Positions 17,732 through 25,248 of a stretch of DNA of 64,000 nt are shown here, piece by piece (the first letter of the stretch is position 1; each line of letters starts with the position of its first letter). Origin of the DNA: an uncultured Saprospiraceae bacterium. Its GTDB lineage: Bacteria > Bacteroidota > Bacteroidia > Chitinophagales > Saprospiraceae. Where the stretch lies: assembly GCA_937959115.1 (NCBI GenBank), contig CALGAW010000017.1, forward strand, positions 62,001 to 126,000, written 5' to 3'. The notes beneath the pieces are model-generated. The model saw nothing but the letters and a program-made list of their open reading frames with translations, was not told the origin of the DNA and ran no database searches. The position numbers were made by a program, and so were the translations under genes.

Positions 17732-19327
17732 ATGAAACAACTAACAACAATATTAATTTTATTCTTTCTTTCAACCCAACTATTTGGACAAGATGGACAA
17801 TTCGATGTTCGTTTCAAGCTTCACTCTGTAGATTGTTCTACAAACAAGCTTCTTGTAGATGTTGAAATTAGAGCCGAAAGTTCAACAAAAACCTTTAGAG
17901 TCTCGGACATGAACTTCAGATTTAACTTTAGCAGTGGACTGGCCAATCCAATGTTAGATCAGGAGTTAACATTATCAGGCACTGTCTCTACAACTTCTCC
18001 AGTAACGACTAGCTTTTATGCAACCCACACCTTGACAGGAACAAGCAACGATATCGTTTCTTACAATGTTTCATTGTCAGGCGGAGATGGTTATCCATTA
18101 AATGACGTTGATTACGTGCCAGTTGGAAGACTTTCCTTTGATATCGTAGATGCTACAATTCCAATTTCATTTGATTTTCGTAGTAAACTTGCAGGTGATT
18201 TTCCAGCAACATTCATTGGTGAAAAATTTAATACCGCTCTTTTTATAGCAGATGAAGGAGCATACAATAATTACCTTCAAAACATTTATTGTATTGCAAA
18301 TACTCCACCTGTTACAGTAAATGATACTGGAACTGGTACGCCAGGAGTTGCCGGCACTCATTGTGTGATTAGCAATGATTCTGATAGTGAGACTATGGTA
18401 GATCCAGCGTCGCTTTCTGTGGTTACTGTTCCTACGCCTTCACAAGGTTCTATTTTTGTAAATACTGCGACTGGGTGTATTGAATTCACCCCTGCTGCGG
18501 GATTTTCTGGATTAGTATCCATTACCTATAAGATTTGTGATGATGGTAATCAAATTCCTGCTACTAGAGGGGCAGATAATCCAACTCCTTCTTCAATGCC
18601 AGATCCCATGACTCCAGGAGTCGCTACAACAACACCGCTTTGCACAAATGGGATGTTGAGTATTACAGTAGCTGGTGGTCCAGTATTGGTTAGCCCGAAA
18701 GTGTTCTTAGAAGGTCCATACAATTCTGGAGCAGGTGAAATGAGTACTGGAGTAAACGATGATGGACTTCTTCCTACTTCTGAACCCTATACAGCACTTG
18801 GCTTACACAACGGTACAGAAACAACCACTGCAGCTATCCTTACAGCAAATTCTATTGTTGATTGGGTACTAGTAGAATTGAGAGATGCGGCAAACCCTTC
18901 AACAATTCTAGCAACTAGAGCAGCATTGCTAGACAACCAAGGAAATGTAACTGATACAGATGGCGTTTCACCAGTTGGATTTGTTGTTTCTGGTGCTAAT
19001 TACCATGTTTCTGTTGTTCACCGTAATCACTTAGGTGTTATGACTGCAAATCCGTTGGCGTTAACTTCTATGAATACTGCAATCGATTATACCACGATCG
19101 GCTTGTTTGGAACAAACGCGGCCAAAATGGTGAATGGTATACAAGTACTATGGACTGGTGATGCAAATACAGACGGAAATGTCAACGCAGCAGACCGATC
19201 AGACACCTGGAATGATCGAAATATAGCTGATTATCTTACGTCTGATCTTACATTAGATGGTGTTGTCAATGCGGCTGATAGAAGTGCTTGTTGGAATAAC
19301 AGAAATCTATCTGCACAATTACCTTAA
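17732..19327 (+). CDS. secreted protein: N-terminal beta domain, cadherin-like domain, dockerin-like C-terminal module
   Basis: A 531-residue exported protein beginning MKQLTTILILFFLSTQLFGQ, a clear signal peptide. Residues about 25-185 are a beta-rich domain (FDVRFKLHSVDC, VSDMNFRFNFSS, VGRLSFDIVD) whose pattern loosely recalls cohesin-type modules; this is only a suggestion. Residues about 192-277 form one cadherin-like/VCBS-type domain (PPVTVNDTG, CIEFTPAAGFSG, ITYKICDDG). From about 324 the shared C-terminal module follows (KVFLEGPYNSG, VDWVLVELRDA, VSVVHRNHLGVM) and ends in two dockerin-like loops, GDANTDGNVNAADRS and SDLTLDGVVNAADRS. The frame opens upstream at 17684, but promoter and signal peptide favour 17732. 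No T9SS type-A tail. Confidence 0.88.
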   Translation: MKQLTTILILFFLSTQLFGQDGQFDVRFKLHSVDCSTNKLLVDVEIRAESSTKTFRVSDMNFRFNFSSGLANPMLDQELTLSGTVSTTSPVTTSFYATHTLTGTSNDIVSYNVSLSGGDGYPLNDVDYVPVGRLSFDIVDATIPISFDFRSKLAGDFPATFIGEKFNTALFIADEGAYNNYLQNIYCIANTPPVTVNDTGTGTPGVAGTHCVISNDSDSETMVDPASLSVVTVPTPSQGSIFVNTATGCIEFTPAAGFSGLVSITYKICDDGNQIPATRGADNPTPSSMPDPMTPGVATTTPLCTNGMLSITVAGGPVLVSPKVFLEGPYNSGAGEMSTGVNDDGLLPTSEPYTALGLHNGTETTTAAILTANSIVDWVLVELRDAANPSTILATRAALLDNQGNVTDTDGVSPVGFVVSGANYHVSVVHRNHLGVMTANPLALTSMNTAIDYTTIGLFGTNAAKMVNGIQVLWTGDANTDGNVNAADRSDTWNDRNIADYLTSDLTLDGVVNAADRSACWNNRNLSAQLP

Positions 19328-19361
19328 ATAATGAATAATTATTAGGACTGAAAAATAACAG

Positions 19362-19395
19362 CTCCCTAGGATTTTGGATTCTAGGGAGTTTTTTT
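19362..19395 (+). terminator. Rho-independent terminator after the cadherin-like gene
   Basis: Perfect 8-bp stem CTCCCTAG (19362-19369) with CTAGGGAG (19381-19388), an 11-nt loop, and seven T. Confidence 0.85.
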
Positions 19396-19486
19396 GTTCC
19401 TTCTTGATAATTCAATCAATACGCTTCATTCATTTTTTCCTTCGACATTCGACATTCAATGGTTCGTTAACGTTCGATCGTCATTT

Positions 19487-20419
19487 CTAGAATCTTCCAT
19501 CACATTTCAATTGTGTTCCTAACCAGTTTGATAATCGATGAGCGCCACTACGATTAAAATGATCTTTGTCATGCCAATTATTCTTATCCCTAAGAAGCGT
19601 ATCGGGTGGAAGTATGAGAGTTCCATAGGAAGCGTATTCTACCGCTTCTCGTGGTCTTGGATGTTTAGACCCATACCTTGGCAAGTAAAGGAAGTGAAGC
19701 GCAACCTGGTCGTCTTTACACAGCTTTGCTATTTTTGCTAGATAGGACTTGGGATATCGAGCATAAAAATCGGTTACTAATTTGCCTTGTTTAGGAGTTT
19801 TAATGTTCTGGTTCGTGGTGATTTTTGCCACTTGCTCTATACTTAAAGTATCAGCATTGGCCATAAAACCGTAGTCTGAATGCTTTTTGACCTTTGGGAT
19901 GGCATCCTCGAACAGGCTTTCCTGTATCAGTTCACAACGATAAGCAATATGTTGCCAGTTATCCACAAAGTAGTTTCGGTTATATAGCAGAGAAGCGCCT
20001 AGGACGTCTGCACTGTTTGCCAAAAACGGAAAAACAGGGTGACTGTAACGATCTTCGTCTTCACGCACTTCTACTACAATTGATTTGACGGTCTTATTTG
20101 CTAGTAGTTCTTTGAGTAACACATAGCTCATATTTCGCCCCATACGACAATAGCCAAGGTTTACGATGCTTAGCTGATCGCAGTTTGCTGATTGCTGTAT
20201 GCTGTTTTCTGATATTGAATTGATGGTGTGACTTGAACCTAAGAAGGCAAGATCTATTGGCCTTTTGTTTTGATAAAGGCGATCGTAGATCCAAACACCA
20301 CGGTTCGAACAGTCTAGCTCAAGGCTGGCATACTTTCGTTCTTGCTCAATTGGAAACAAATAGACCAATAAAAGAACAGGAATCAAACACAACAAAAGTA
20401 TTCGAATTAGCTTTGCCAT
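19487..20419 (-). CDS. membrane-anchored SGNH/GDSL-like protein
   Basis: A 310-residue protein with one N-terminal membrane anchor (LIRILLLCLIPVLLLVYLF, about 4-22) and an extracytoplasmic domain. Two SGNH-type blocks are visible: FLGSSHTINSI near 60-69, where Ser is the block I nucleophile, and a block V-like WHDKDHFNRSGAHRLSNWL near 282-300 with the Asp-x-x-His pair. It resembles acyltransferase/esterase-like SGNH proteins near polysaccharide loci, but no such locus is seen here. A -7 box lies directly before the ATG, which would give almost no leader. Divergent from a 36-residue membrane ORF. Confidence 0.72.
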   Translation of the reverse strand: MAKLIRILLLCLIPVLLLVYLFPIEQERKYASLELDCSNRGVWIYDRLYQNKRPIDLAFLGSSHTINSISENSIQQSANCDQLSIVNLGYCRMGRNMSYVLLKELLANKTVKSIVVEVREDEDRYSHPVFPFLANSADVLGASLLYNRNYFVDNWQHIAYRCELIQESLFEDAIPKVKKHSDYGFMANADTLSIEQVAKITTNQNIKTPKQGKLVTDFYARYPKSYLAKIAKLCKDDQVALHFLYLPRYGSKHPRPREAVEYASYGTLILPPDTLLRDKNNWHDKDHFNRSGAHRLSNWLGTQLKCDGRF

Positions 20420-20423
20420 TGCA

Positions 20424-20450
20424 CAAAATTAATAGAAAAAAATACATTTG
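20424..20450. promoter_or_regulatory. back-to-back promoter boxes between the SGNH-like gene and a small ORF
   Basis: The minus strand has TAATTTTG (20424-20431) facing the SGNH-like gene; the plus strand has TACATTTG (20443-20450) facing the small ORF, with a TTG at 20419-20421 spaced 21 bp. Both fit TAnnTTTG. Predicted starts fall at or next to ATG 20419 and GTG 20455, implying leaderless or near-leaderless messages. Confidence 0.35.
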
Positions 20451-20454
20451 CATA

Positions 20455-20565
20455 GTGAAAGATAAGCTCTTAACAATTCTGACCTATTCATTCCGTTTGC
20501 TGTTTATTGGTATTATCTTCTATGTAAACTACTTAGGCTACAACTGGTGGAAAACCAATAACTAA
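20455..20565 (+). CDS. small membrane protein (36 aa)
   Basis: GTG-to-TAA frame encoding a 36-residue peptide with one membrane helix (TILTYSFRLLFIGIIFYVNYLG) flanked by Lys/Asp at the N-terminus and YNWWKTNN at the C-terminus. A perfect -7 box lies immediately upstream. Its stop codon directly abuts the start of a broken frame (20566). No homologue recognised. It could also be the head of a longer frame open since 20233, but that part is antisense to the SGNH-like gene. Confidence 0.4.
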   Translation: MKDKLLTILTYSFRLLFIGIIFYVNYLGYNWWKTNN

Positions 20566-20858
20566 TTGGCTTCTAACACTAAAGGTGGTACCCATATTAT
20601 CTCACTTACAAGTATTCGCCTAGAAACTATTCAAAAAGCATTGGAAAGGTGAAGGAAGTGAGTTATAACAAGCATCTATTAAATAAACTTGAAACGAAGC
20701 TACTAGTTTTAGTAAACCCTAAGGCTCTAGACCGCTCTGAAATAAAAGGGAATGATGCTTATTCTATGGAATTGTTTGAATTATTCTTACTGGACCTAGT
20801 GGTAATGAACAAGCAACCTGTTACTTATTTAAGAAGTGAAGTGTTTTTGGTAACGTAA
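20566..20858 (+). pseudogene. frameshifted small gene whose 3' end is formed by a dispersed repeat
   Basis: Two protein-like frames adjoin. From TTG 20566 one frame reads ASNTKGGTHIISLTSIRLET up to a TGA at 20650. The next frame, overlapping at 20649, continues VSYNKHLLNKLETKLL, then PKALDRSEIKGNDAYSMELF and LFLLDLVVMNK. Together they look like one conserved protein of about 95 residues broken by a single frameshift near 20645-20655. The last 15 codons (QPVTYLRSEVFLVT, then stop) come from the 55-bp repeat, so the original C-terminus appears to have been replaced. No family recognised; the downstream part alone might still be translated from GTG 20649. Confidence 0.4.
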
Positions 20859-20866
20859 AAAACTGT
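20812..20866. repeat. 55-bp dispersed repeat, copy 1
   Basis: 52 of 55 positions match the reverse complement of 61176-61230. The repeat contains a near-palindrome (ACTTATTTAAGAAGT here, ACTTCTTTAAGAAGT in the other copy) and an open frame ending in FLVT-stop. The second arm of the longer inverted structure seen at copy 2 is only faintly recognisable here (around 20915-20930). Confidence 0.8.
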
Positions 20867-20943
20867 ACTAATCCTACTAGTTTACTTTCGAATAAAATTT
20901 TTAAGAACATCAAAGTAACAGAACCTAATCTGAATACCTGAAA

Positions 20944-20979
20944 TATAAAAACAGGGCCCGCAAAAATGCGGAGCCCTGT
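20944..20979 (-). terminator. terminator of msrA
   Basis: The stem ACAGGGC/GCCCTGT (20951-20957 with 20973-20979) is extended by an inner CGC/GCG pairing. On the minus strand it is followed by TTTTATATTT, which suits termination of the msrA transcript. Confidence 0.7.
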
Positions 20980-21052
20980 ACCCCAAAAAAACAATATAAA
21001 ACTATGTTACTATCCTTTTTATCAACAATTTAACTCTAACTATCTAAAGTGT

Positions 21053-21703
21053 TTATTTAAGTAAATCTGCATATTTTGCTCTAAATTTCGCCAACTTAGG
21101 ATTTATTACAGCTCTACAATATCCTTGATTCGGATTTAAGGAAAAATAATCTTGGTGATACTCCTCCGCCTCAAAGTATTCAGACGCTGCTGTAATTTCT
21201 GTCACTAAAGGATTAGACCAGAGATCACTTTTATCAATTTCCTTAAACACTTGCTCTGCTTGCGCTTTTTGTTCATCAGAATGATAGAATATCGCACTTC
21301 TGTATTGTGTTCCAGCATCCGCTCCCTGACGGTTTAAGGTGGTTGGATCATGCGTCGTAAAAAAGATCCGCAATACCTGATCAAAAGAAATCACCTCAGG
21401 GTTAAAATGTACTTGAACCACCTCTGCATGTCCAGTTGTTCCGGTGCAAATTTCTTTGTACGTAGGATTTGGCTCTGCTCCTCCCATATAACCAGAGGTC
21501 ACAGTAGAAACACCCTTTAATTCTTGAAAGACCGCTTCTACACACCAAAAACAACCAGCACCTAGTGTTGCAATTTCATTTCCTTTATCACTCATAGTTA
21601 CTTTGATTACAGGTTTTGCAGTTTTTTCCTTTTGTTGTGCGCACGAAATCAACGTCGACATCACAAAACAGCAAGAAATTAATAGTTTAACCGGATAATT
21701 CAT
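21053..21703 (-). CDS. msrA: peptide methionine (S)-S-oxide reductase, lipoprotein form
   Basis: Repairs oxidised methionine. The 216-residue protein starts with a lipoprotein signal (STLISCAQQ; lipidated Cys21), so it should be exported and membrane-attached. The MsrA domain has the catalytic GCFWC motif with Cys51, TSGYMGG, GHAEVVQVHFNP, FFTTHDPTTLNRQGAD, TQYRSAIFY, and a likely resolving Cys in NQGYCRAV. There is no fused MsrB domain. A terminator follows and the upstream region is the decayed 21.8-22.3 kb stretch. Confidence 0.96.
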   Translation of the reverse strand: MNYPVKLLISCCFVMSTLISCAQQKEKTAKPVIKVTMSDKGNEIATLGAGCFWCVEAVFQELKGVSTVTSGYMGGAEPNPTYKEICTGTTGHAEVVQVHFNPEVISFDQVLRIFFTTHDPTTLNRQGADAGTQYRSAIFYHSDEQKAQAEQVFKEIDKSDLWSNPLVTEITAASEYFEAEEYHQDYFSLNPNQGYCRAVINPKLAKFRAKYADLLK

Positions 21704-21838
21704 TCTTTTTCCTATTATAACCCTAATTTAAAGAAATTGTTGTTGATAAAAAGGTAAGTTTTAAGACAATTTGTTAGATTCTTGTTTAACTAAACTCATA
21801 TTTGTGATTTTACAGGGATCCAACTGCTCACAAAACGG

Positions 21839-22060
21839 TCAATTTGCCTTAACGAATGGACTGCTATATGCTGGATTACAAATAAATACAGAATCGGTAA
21901 GTGTATTTAGGAAGGCAATGATACAGTCTGTTAAATTCAGTGGATGGTTGGTTGTAATGAATTTCTACTTCAAGATCAATATTGAGGCTAGGCTTCACCT
22001 GCTTACAATAAAATGTCATCACCTCTTCTAGTGTATTGAACCGACCATCATGAAAAATTT
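21839..22060 (-). pseudogene. remnant of a di-heme cytochrome-c peroxidase (MauG/CCP family)
   Basis: Minus-strand translation gives FHDGRFNTLEEVMTFY, CKQVKPSLNIDLEVEI and then, one base out of frame, LTDCIIAFLNTLTDSVF, ICNPAYSSPFVKAN and stop. These are the characteristic last residues of bacterial di-heme cytochrome-c peroxidases (HDGRF-xxLEEV ... LIAFLKTLTD), including the axial-ligand region. Only the C-terminal 70 or so codons remain, with a frameshift around 21920-21935 and a TAA just before the HDGRF part. No haem-binding CxxCH survives. A plus-strand frame over it (21771-22031) is an antisense artefact. Confidence 0.75.
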
Positions 22061-22161
22061 ATAAATAGATTGTATTATTCTTTTCAGACTCATTATACTT
22101 TGTTTCCTTTAATTATTCTTTCACGTAAGGTCATATTGATTGTTTATTGACATTGTTTTAA

Positions 22162-22337
22162 CCCGCATTATGCATTGGGAATTGGCTTTTGGGTTTAAAA
22201 TACAATGAAATCAAGTGCTCCACACCTATTTTTCATTGAAAGCATAGTAACCCCTATGGTGAAATTAAAAATAGGCGGACGTGCTTGATTTTGAAGTAGT
22301 TTAAGGACAAAAGTTAATTCTTAATGTATAATGCGGG
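22162..22337. mobile_element. 176-bp foldback MITE-like element
   Basis: The two ends are inverted repeats beginning CCCGCATTATGCATT (left) and CCCGCATTATACATT (right, read inward), and similarity continues through nearly the whole element: CTTTTG, ATCAAG and CCTATTTTT recur in the same order in both halves. It is flanked by identical TTTAA (22157-22161 and 22338-22342), a likely 5-bp target duplication. The centre carries a further small hairpin (CATAG/CTATG). There is no room for a transposase, so mobilisation in trans must be assumed. C-rich tips with a TTAA-containing target recall IS1380-type elements, but this link is inference. Confidence 0.75.
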
Positions 22338-22396
22338 TTTAAGAATGTGGATTGCTTACCAAATCAAAGAATAACAATGTTTCCAAGCTAAAAATC

Positions 22397-22426
22397 TTGT
22401 AATATTAAAAGGAACGGTTATTTTTG
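22397..22426 (+). promoter_or_regulatory. promoter of the acetate kinase-PduL gene
   Basis: TTG (22397-22399) and a perfect TATTTTTG (22419-22426) spaced 19 bp; predicted start near 22433 leaves a leader of only about 10 nt before ATG 22443. It lies 60 bp downstream of the MITE-like element. Confidence 0.55.
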
Positions 22427-22442
22427 CGACAAATAGAAGACA

Positions 22443-24251
22443 ATGAATATACTAGTGATCAATTGTGGAAGCTCGTCCATCAAAGCTGAAGTCATAAATA
22501 CCAATACAAAAAACAGATTGCTCAATATGCAAGTTGAGCGAATTGGTGAAGCCCCTACCCTTTCAATCAGTACTTTAAGTAAAGAAGTAGAATGTCCTGA
22601 TAAAGAATATGATAAGGTATTAGACTTTGCCTTTAAACAGCTATCGGAACACCTTTCAACCATTGAGCTACATGGCATTGGACATCGAGTTGTGCATGGA
22701 GGATCTTATTTTGACAGAGCCACAAAAATCAATGATGAGGTGATTGCCAAAATTGAAGCATTAAATGACTTAGCTCCGCTCCATAACCCTATAAATATCA
22801 AAGGTATACAGTTAGCTCAGCGCTATTTTAAAGACTATATTCATGTAGCCGTTTTTGATACTGCGTTTCACCATACCTTACCAAACAGAGCTAAGACATA
22901 CGCCATTCCTCAAGCGCTCAGCAAAAAACACCAGATCAGAAGATATGGTTTTCATGGAACTAGCCATGCTTACGTTTCTAGAACAGCAGCGGATTTTCTG
23001 AAAACAGAACTCAATGAGCTAAGACTGATTACCTGTCACCTAGGAAATGGGTGTAGCATCACTGCAGTAGAATATGGCAGGTCTATAGAGACCAGCATGG
23101 GAATGACACCCCTTGAAGGCCTTGTAATGGGCACTAGGAGCGGCGATATCGATCCGGGCATGATTTCCTACTTGGAAACTAAAGAAGGCTTTACAATTAA
23201 GGAATTAGACAATCTACTAAATAGAGAAAGTGGGCTCAAAGGAATTTCGGGTGTTAGTGATATGCGTGATATCATAGATCGGTCAACAGATGGTGATGAC
23301 AACGCTAGACTGGCTCTACAAGTCTTTACGCATAGAGTCAGAAAGTACATTGGTGCTTACGCTGCTATAATGGGCGGTGTAGATGCAATTGTTTTTACAG
23401 GTGGCATTGGAGAAAATAGCAGTGTTATTAGACATCGAGCCTCTCAGCGACTAGATTACCTTGGTGCCGTGATCAACGAAGATAAAAACCATGATGCGAG
23501 GCTTTCAGAAGCATCCAACGTAGTCGATTTTTCTATGAATCATAGCCGCGTGAAACTACTAGCAGTCAAGACGGATGAGCAATATAGCATTGCAAGACAA
23601 ACTGCAAAACTAGTCGCGGAGAAAAACAAAGTCAATACGGTTCCTCCTATTCCAATTGCTATATCTGGAAGGCATATGCACATCACAAAAGAAACGCTAG
23701 AACAATTGTTCGGAGCAGGTTATCAGTTAACAGAAAAGAAACCATTGTCTCAACCTGGGCAATTTGCAGCAAATGAACAAGTAACTATCGTTGGCCCTAA
23801 AAACACGTTAGAACGAGTAAGGATCCTTGGTCCTTGTCGATCAAAAAACCAAATTGAGATATCTAGAACGGATGAATTCTTCTTGGGCATCGATGTTCCA
23901 GTCCGAGAATCTGGTAAAACAGAAAACACGCCTGGCTGTAAAGTGATTGGCCCAAAAGGTGAAATCATGTTAGAAGAAGGTGTGATCTGCGCTTGGAGAC
24001 ACATTCATATGACACCTGAGGATGCAGAGATATTTGGTGTAGAAGATCGAGATATCGTAGAAGTAGAAATCTCCCAAGGCAATCGTGGACTCACCTTTGG
24101 AAATGTACTGATACGGGTTTCTCCTAAATACAAATTAGAAATGCATATTGACACTGATGAAGGAAATGCTGCTGAATTGTCTGGTGGAGCTGTTGGCGCA
24201 TTGCGCAGTACAGATGGAGCAGCTAAACTAAAAAGAAAGCGGATTGACTAA
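22443..24251 (+). CDS. ackA-pduL: acetate kinase-PduL phosphotransacylase fusion
   Basis: A 602-residue bifunctional protein. Residues 1-395 are acetate kinase: N-terminal INCGSSSIKAEV, GHRVVHGG, RYGFHGTSHAYV, MGTRSGDIDPG, and FTGGIGENS. Residues 400-600 are a complete PduL-type phosphotransacylase: PIAISGRHMHIT and CAWRHIHMTPEDA supply the zinc-binding His pairs, with KPLSQPGQFA, RILGPCR and a C-terminal EMHIDTDEGNA. Together they would convert acetyl-CoA to acetyl phosphate and then acetate plus ATP, or the reverse. Both halves look intact. No microcompartment encapsulation peptide is apparent and no shell genes are near, so it is probably cytoplasmic. The stop overlaps the convergent NlpC/P60 gene by 4 bp. 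Confidence 0.93.
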   Translation: MNILVINCGSSSIKAEVINTNTKNRLLNMQVERIGEAPTLSISTLSKEVECPDKEYDKVLDFAFKQLSEHLSTIELHGIGHRVVHGGSYFDRATKINDEVIAKIEALNDLAPLHNPINIKGIQLAQRYFKDYIHVAVFDTAFHHTLPNRAKTYAIPQALSKKHQIRRYGFHGTSHAYVSRTAADFLKTELNELRLITCHLGNGCSITAVEYGRSIETSMGMTPLEGLVMGTRSGDIDPGMISYLETKEGFTIKELDNLLNRESGLKGISGVSDMRDIIDRSTDGDDNARLALQVFTHRVRKYIGAYAAIMGGVDAIVFTGGIGENSSVIRHRASQRLDYLGAVINEDKNHDARLSEASNVVDFSMNHSRVKLLAVKTDEQYSIARQTAKLVAEKNKVNTVPPIPIAISGRHMHITKETLEQLFGAGYQLTEKKPLSQPGQFAANEQVTIVGPKNTLERVRILGPCRSKNQIEISRTDEFFLGIDVPVRESGKTENTPGCKVIGPKGEIMLEEGVICAWRHIHMTPEDAEIFGVEDRDIVEVEISQGNRGLTFGNVLIRVSPKYKLEMHIDTDEGNAAELSGGAVGALRSTDGAAKLKRKRID

Positions 24252-25030
24252 CTAGGCAACAAACGCTTGATTACTCTTAGCTTGTGCGTGTAGGTACCTA
24301 ACTCTTGATTATAAATCCCTTGATGGTCTATTTTGTCAATGCGTACTCGACCAGAAGCATGAATAATCTCTTGGTTTTCAAGTAAAATACCAACATGAAC
24401 GATCTTTTTTGAGGTGTTTTCAAAAAACGCCAAATCACCTGGTTGCGCCTCATTGATTAGATTTACAACTTCTCCTTGATTAACCTGCTTTTTTGCATCT
24501 CGTTCTAATTGAAAGCCTAGCATTTTATAGACGACCTGAACAAAGCCAGAGCAATCGATACCAAACGGTGACCTTCCTCCCCATAGATAAGGAGCATATA
24601 GATACTTCTTAGCAACTTTCGTGAGCAACTCGGCAGTACTAGTCGTTTCTTTAGAGTTGATTACTTGACCACTATAGGTGAATTTTTTGCCGTTCAACTG
24701 GAAGCTGATTCCATCATATTCAGGTATGGTACTTCCTATTAGAATGGGTATGAAAAAGTTGGTGGCCATTGCTTCCATGACAAGCTCTAAAGAGAAATCA
24801 GTTGATTTTTTGGCCCGTCCGTGTGCGGCTTCAGTGATTTCTGTGTGCTGATTTTTACTTATCCAGCCCTCATAGCCGTCAAGTGTGCATTTTATCTTAA
24901 TCCATTTGGCTTTTTTAGAGATCACTTCATACACTTCGCCAAACAACAATTGGGAAACCATTTCACTCGTATCCGATGATCCAAATCGGATAGGCACAAC
25001 ACTCATTGAACAAATACCGTAATTCATCAC
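24248..25030 (-). CDS. NlpC/P60 (C40) peptidase with N-terminal SH3-like region
   Basis: A 260-residue putative gamma-D-glutamyl-diamino-acid endopeptidase acting on peptidoglycan stem peptides. The N-terminal half resembles bacterial SH3 targeting domains (SQLLFGEVYEVISKKAKWIK, DGYEGWISKNQ). The C-terminal NlpC/P60 core has the catalytic Cys in GIDCSGFVQVVYK, QPGDLAFFENTSKK, and His in VHVGILLENQEIIHASG. No signal peptide is visible, so if it acts on the wall its export route is unclear; a role on imported muropeptides is possible. Its first codons are ATGATG (25030, 25027). Confidence 0.9.
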   Translation of the reverse strand: MMNYGICSMSVVPIRFGSSDTSEMVSQLLFGEVYEVISKKAKWIKIKCTLDGYEGWISKNQHTEITEAAHGRAKKSTDFSLELVMEAMATNFFIPILIGSTIPEYDGISFQLNGKKFTYSGQVINSKETTSTAELLTKVAKKYLYAPYLWGGRSPFGIDCSGFVQVVYKMLGFQLERDAKKQVNQGEVVNLINEAQPGDLAFFENTSKKIVHVGILLENQEIIHASGRVRIDKIDHQGIYNQELGTYTHKLRVIKRLLPS

Positions 25031-25150
25031 TCCTATTTATCTGAGGCTCAAAGCTAACAAATTATATTATACGTCATGCTTAAATAAACCTTTTATCGCG
25101 GATTATGAGTTAAGAATTGACGTTTGACTACAAAAAATACAAAATCAAGA

Positions 25151-25179
25151 GAAAAAAAGAACAGCCCGAAGGCTGCTCT
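25151..25179 (-). terminator. terminator of the giant surface protein gene
   Basis: On the minus strand AGAGCAGCC TTCG GGCTGTTCT forms a 9-bp stem with one mismatch and a stable TTCG loop, followed by seven T and CTC. It sits about 70 bp after the stop of the 2779-codon gene. Confidence 0.85.
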
Positions 25180-25248
25180 TCATTGGAAGCATAATTTTCA
25201 TATGCTAATCCAAAACCGAATTAAGTTTAATGCCTTGACTATATCGGC

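Noticed and set aside
21771-22031. 86-codon plus-strand frame
   Set aside because: Antisense to the cytochrome-c peroxidase remnant, which explains the sequence better.
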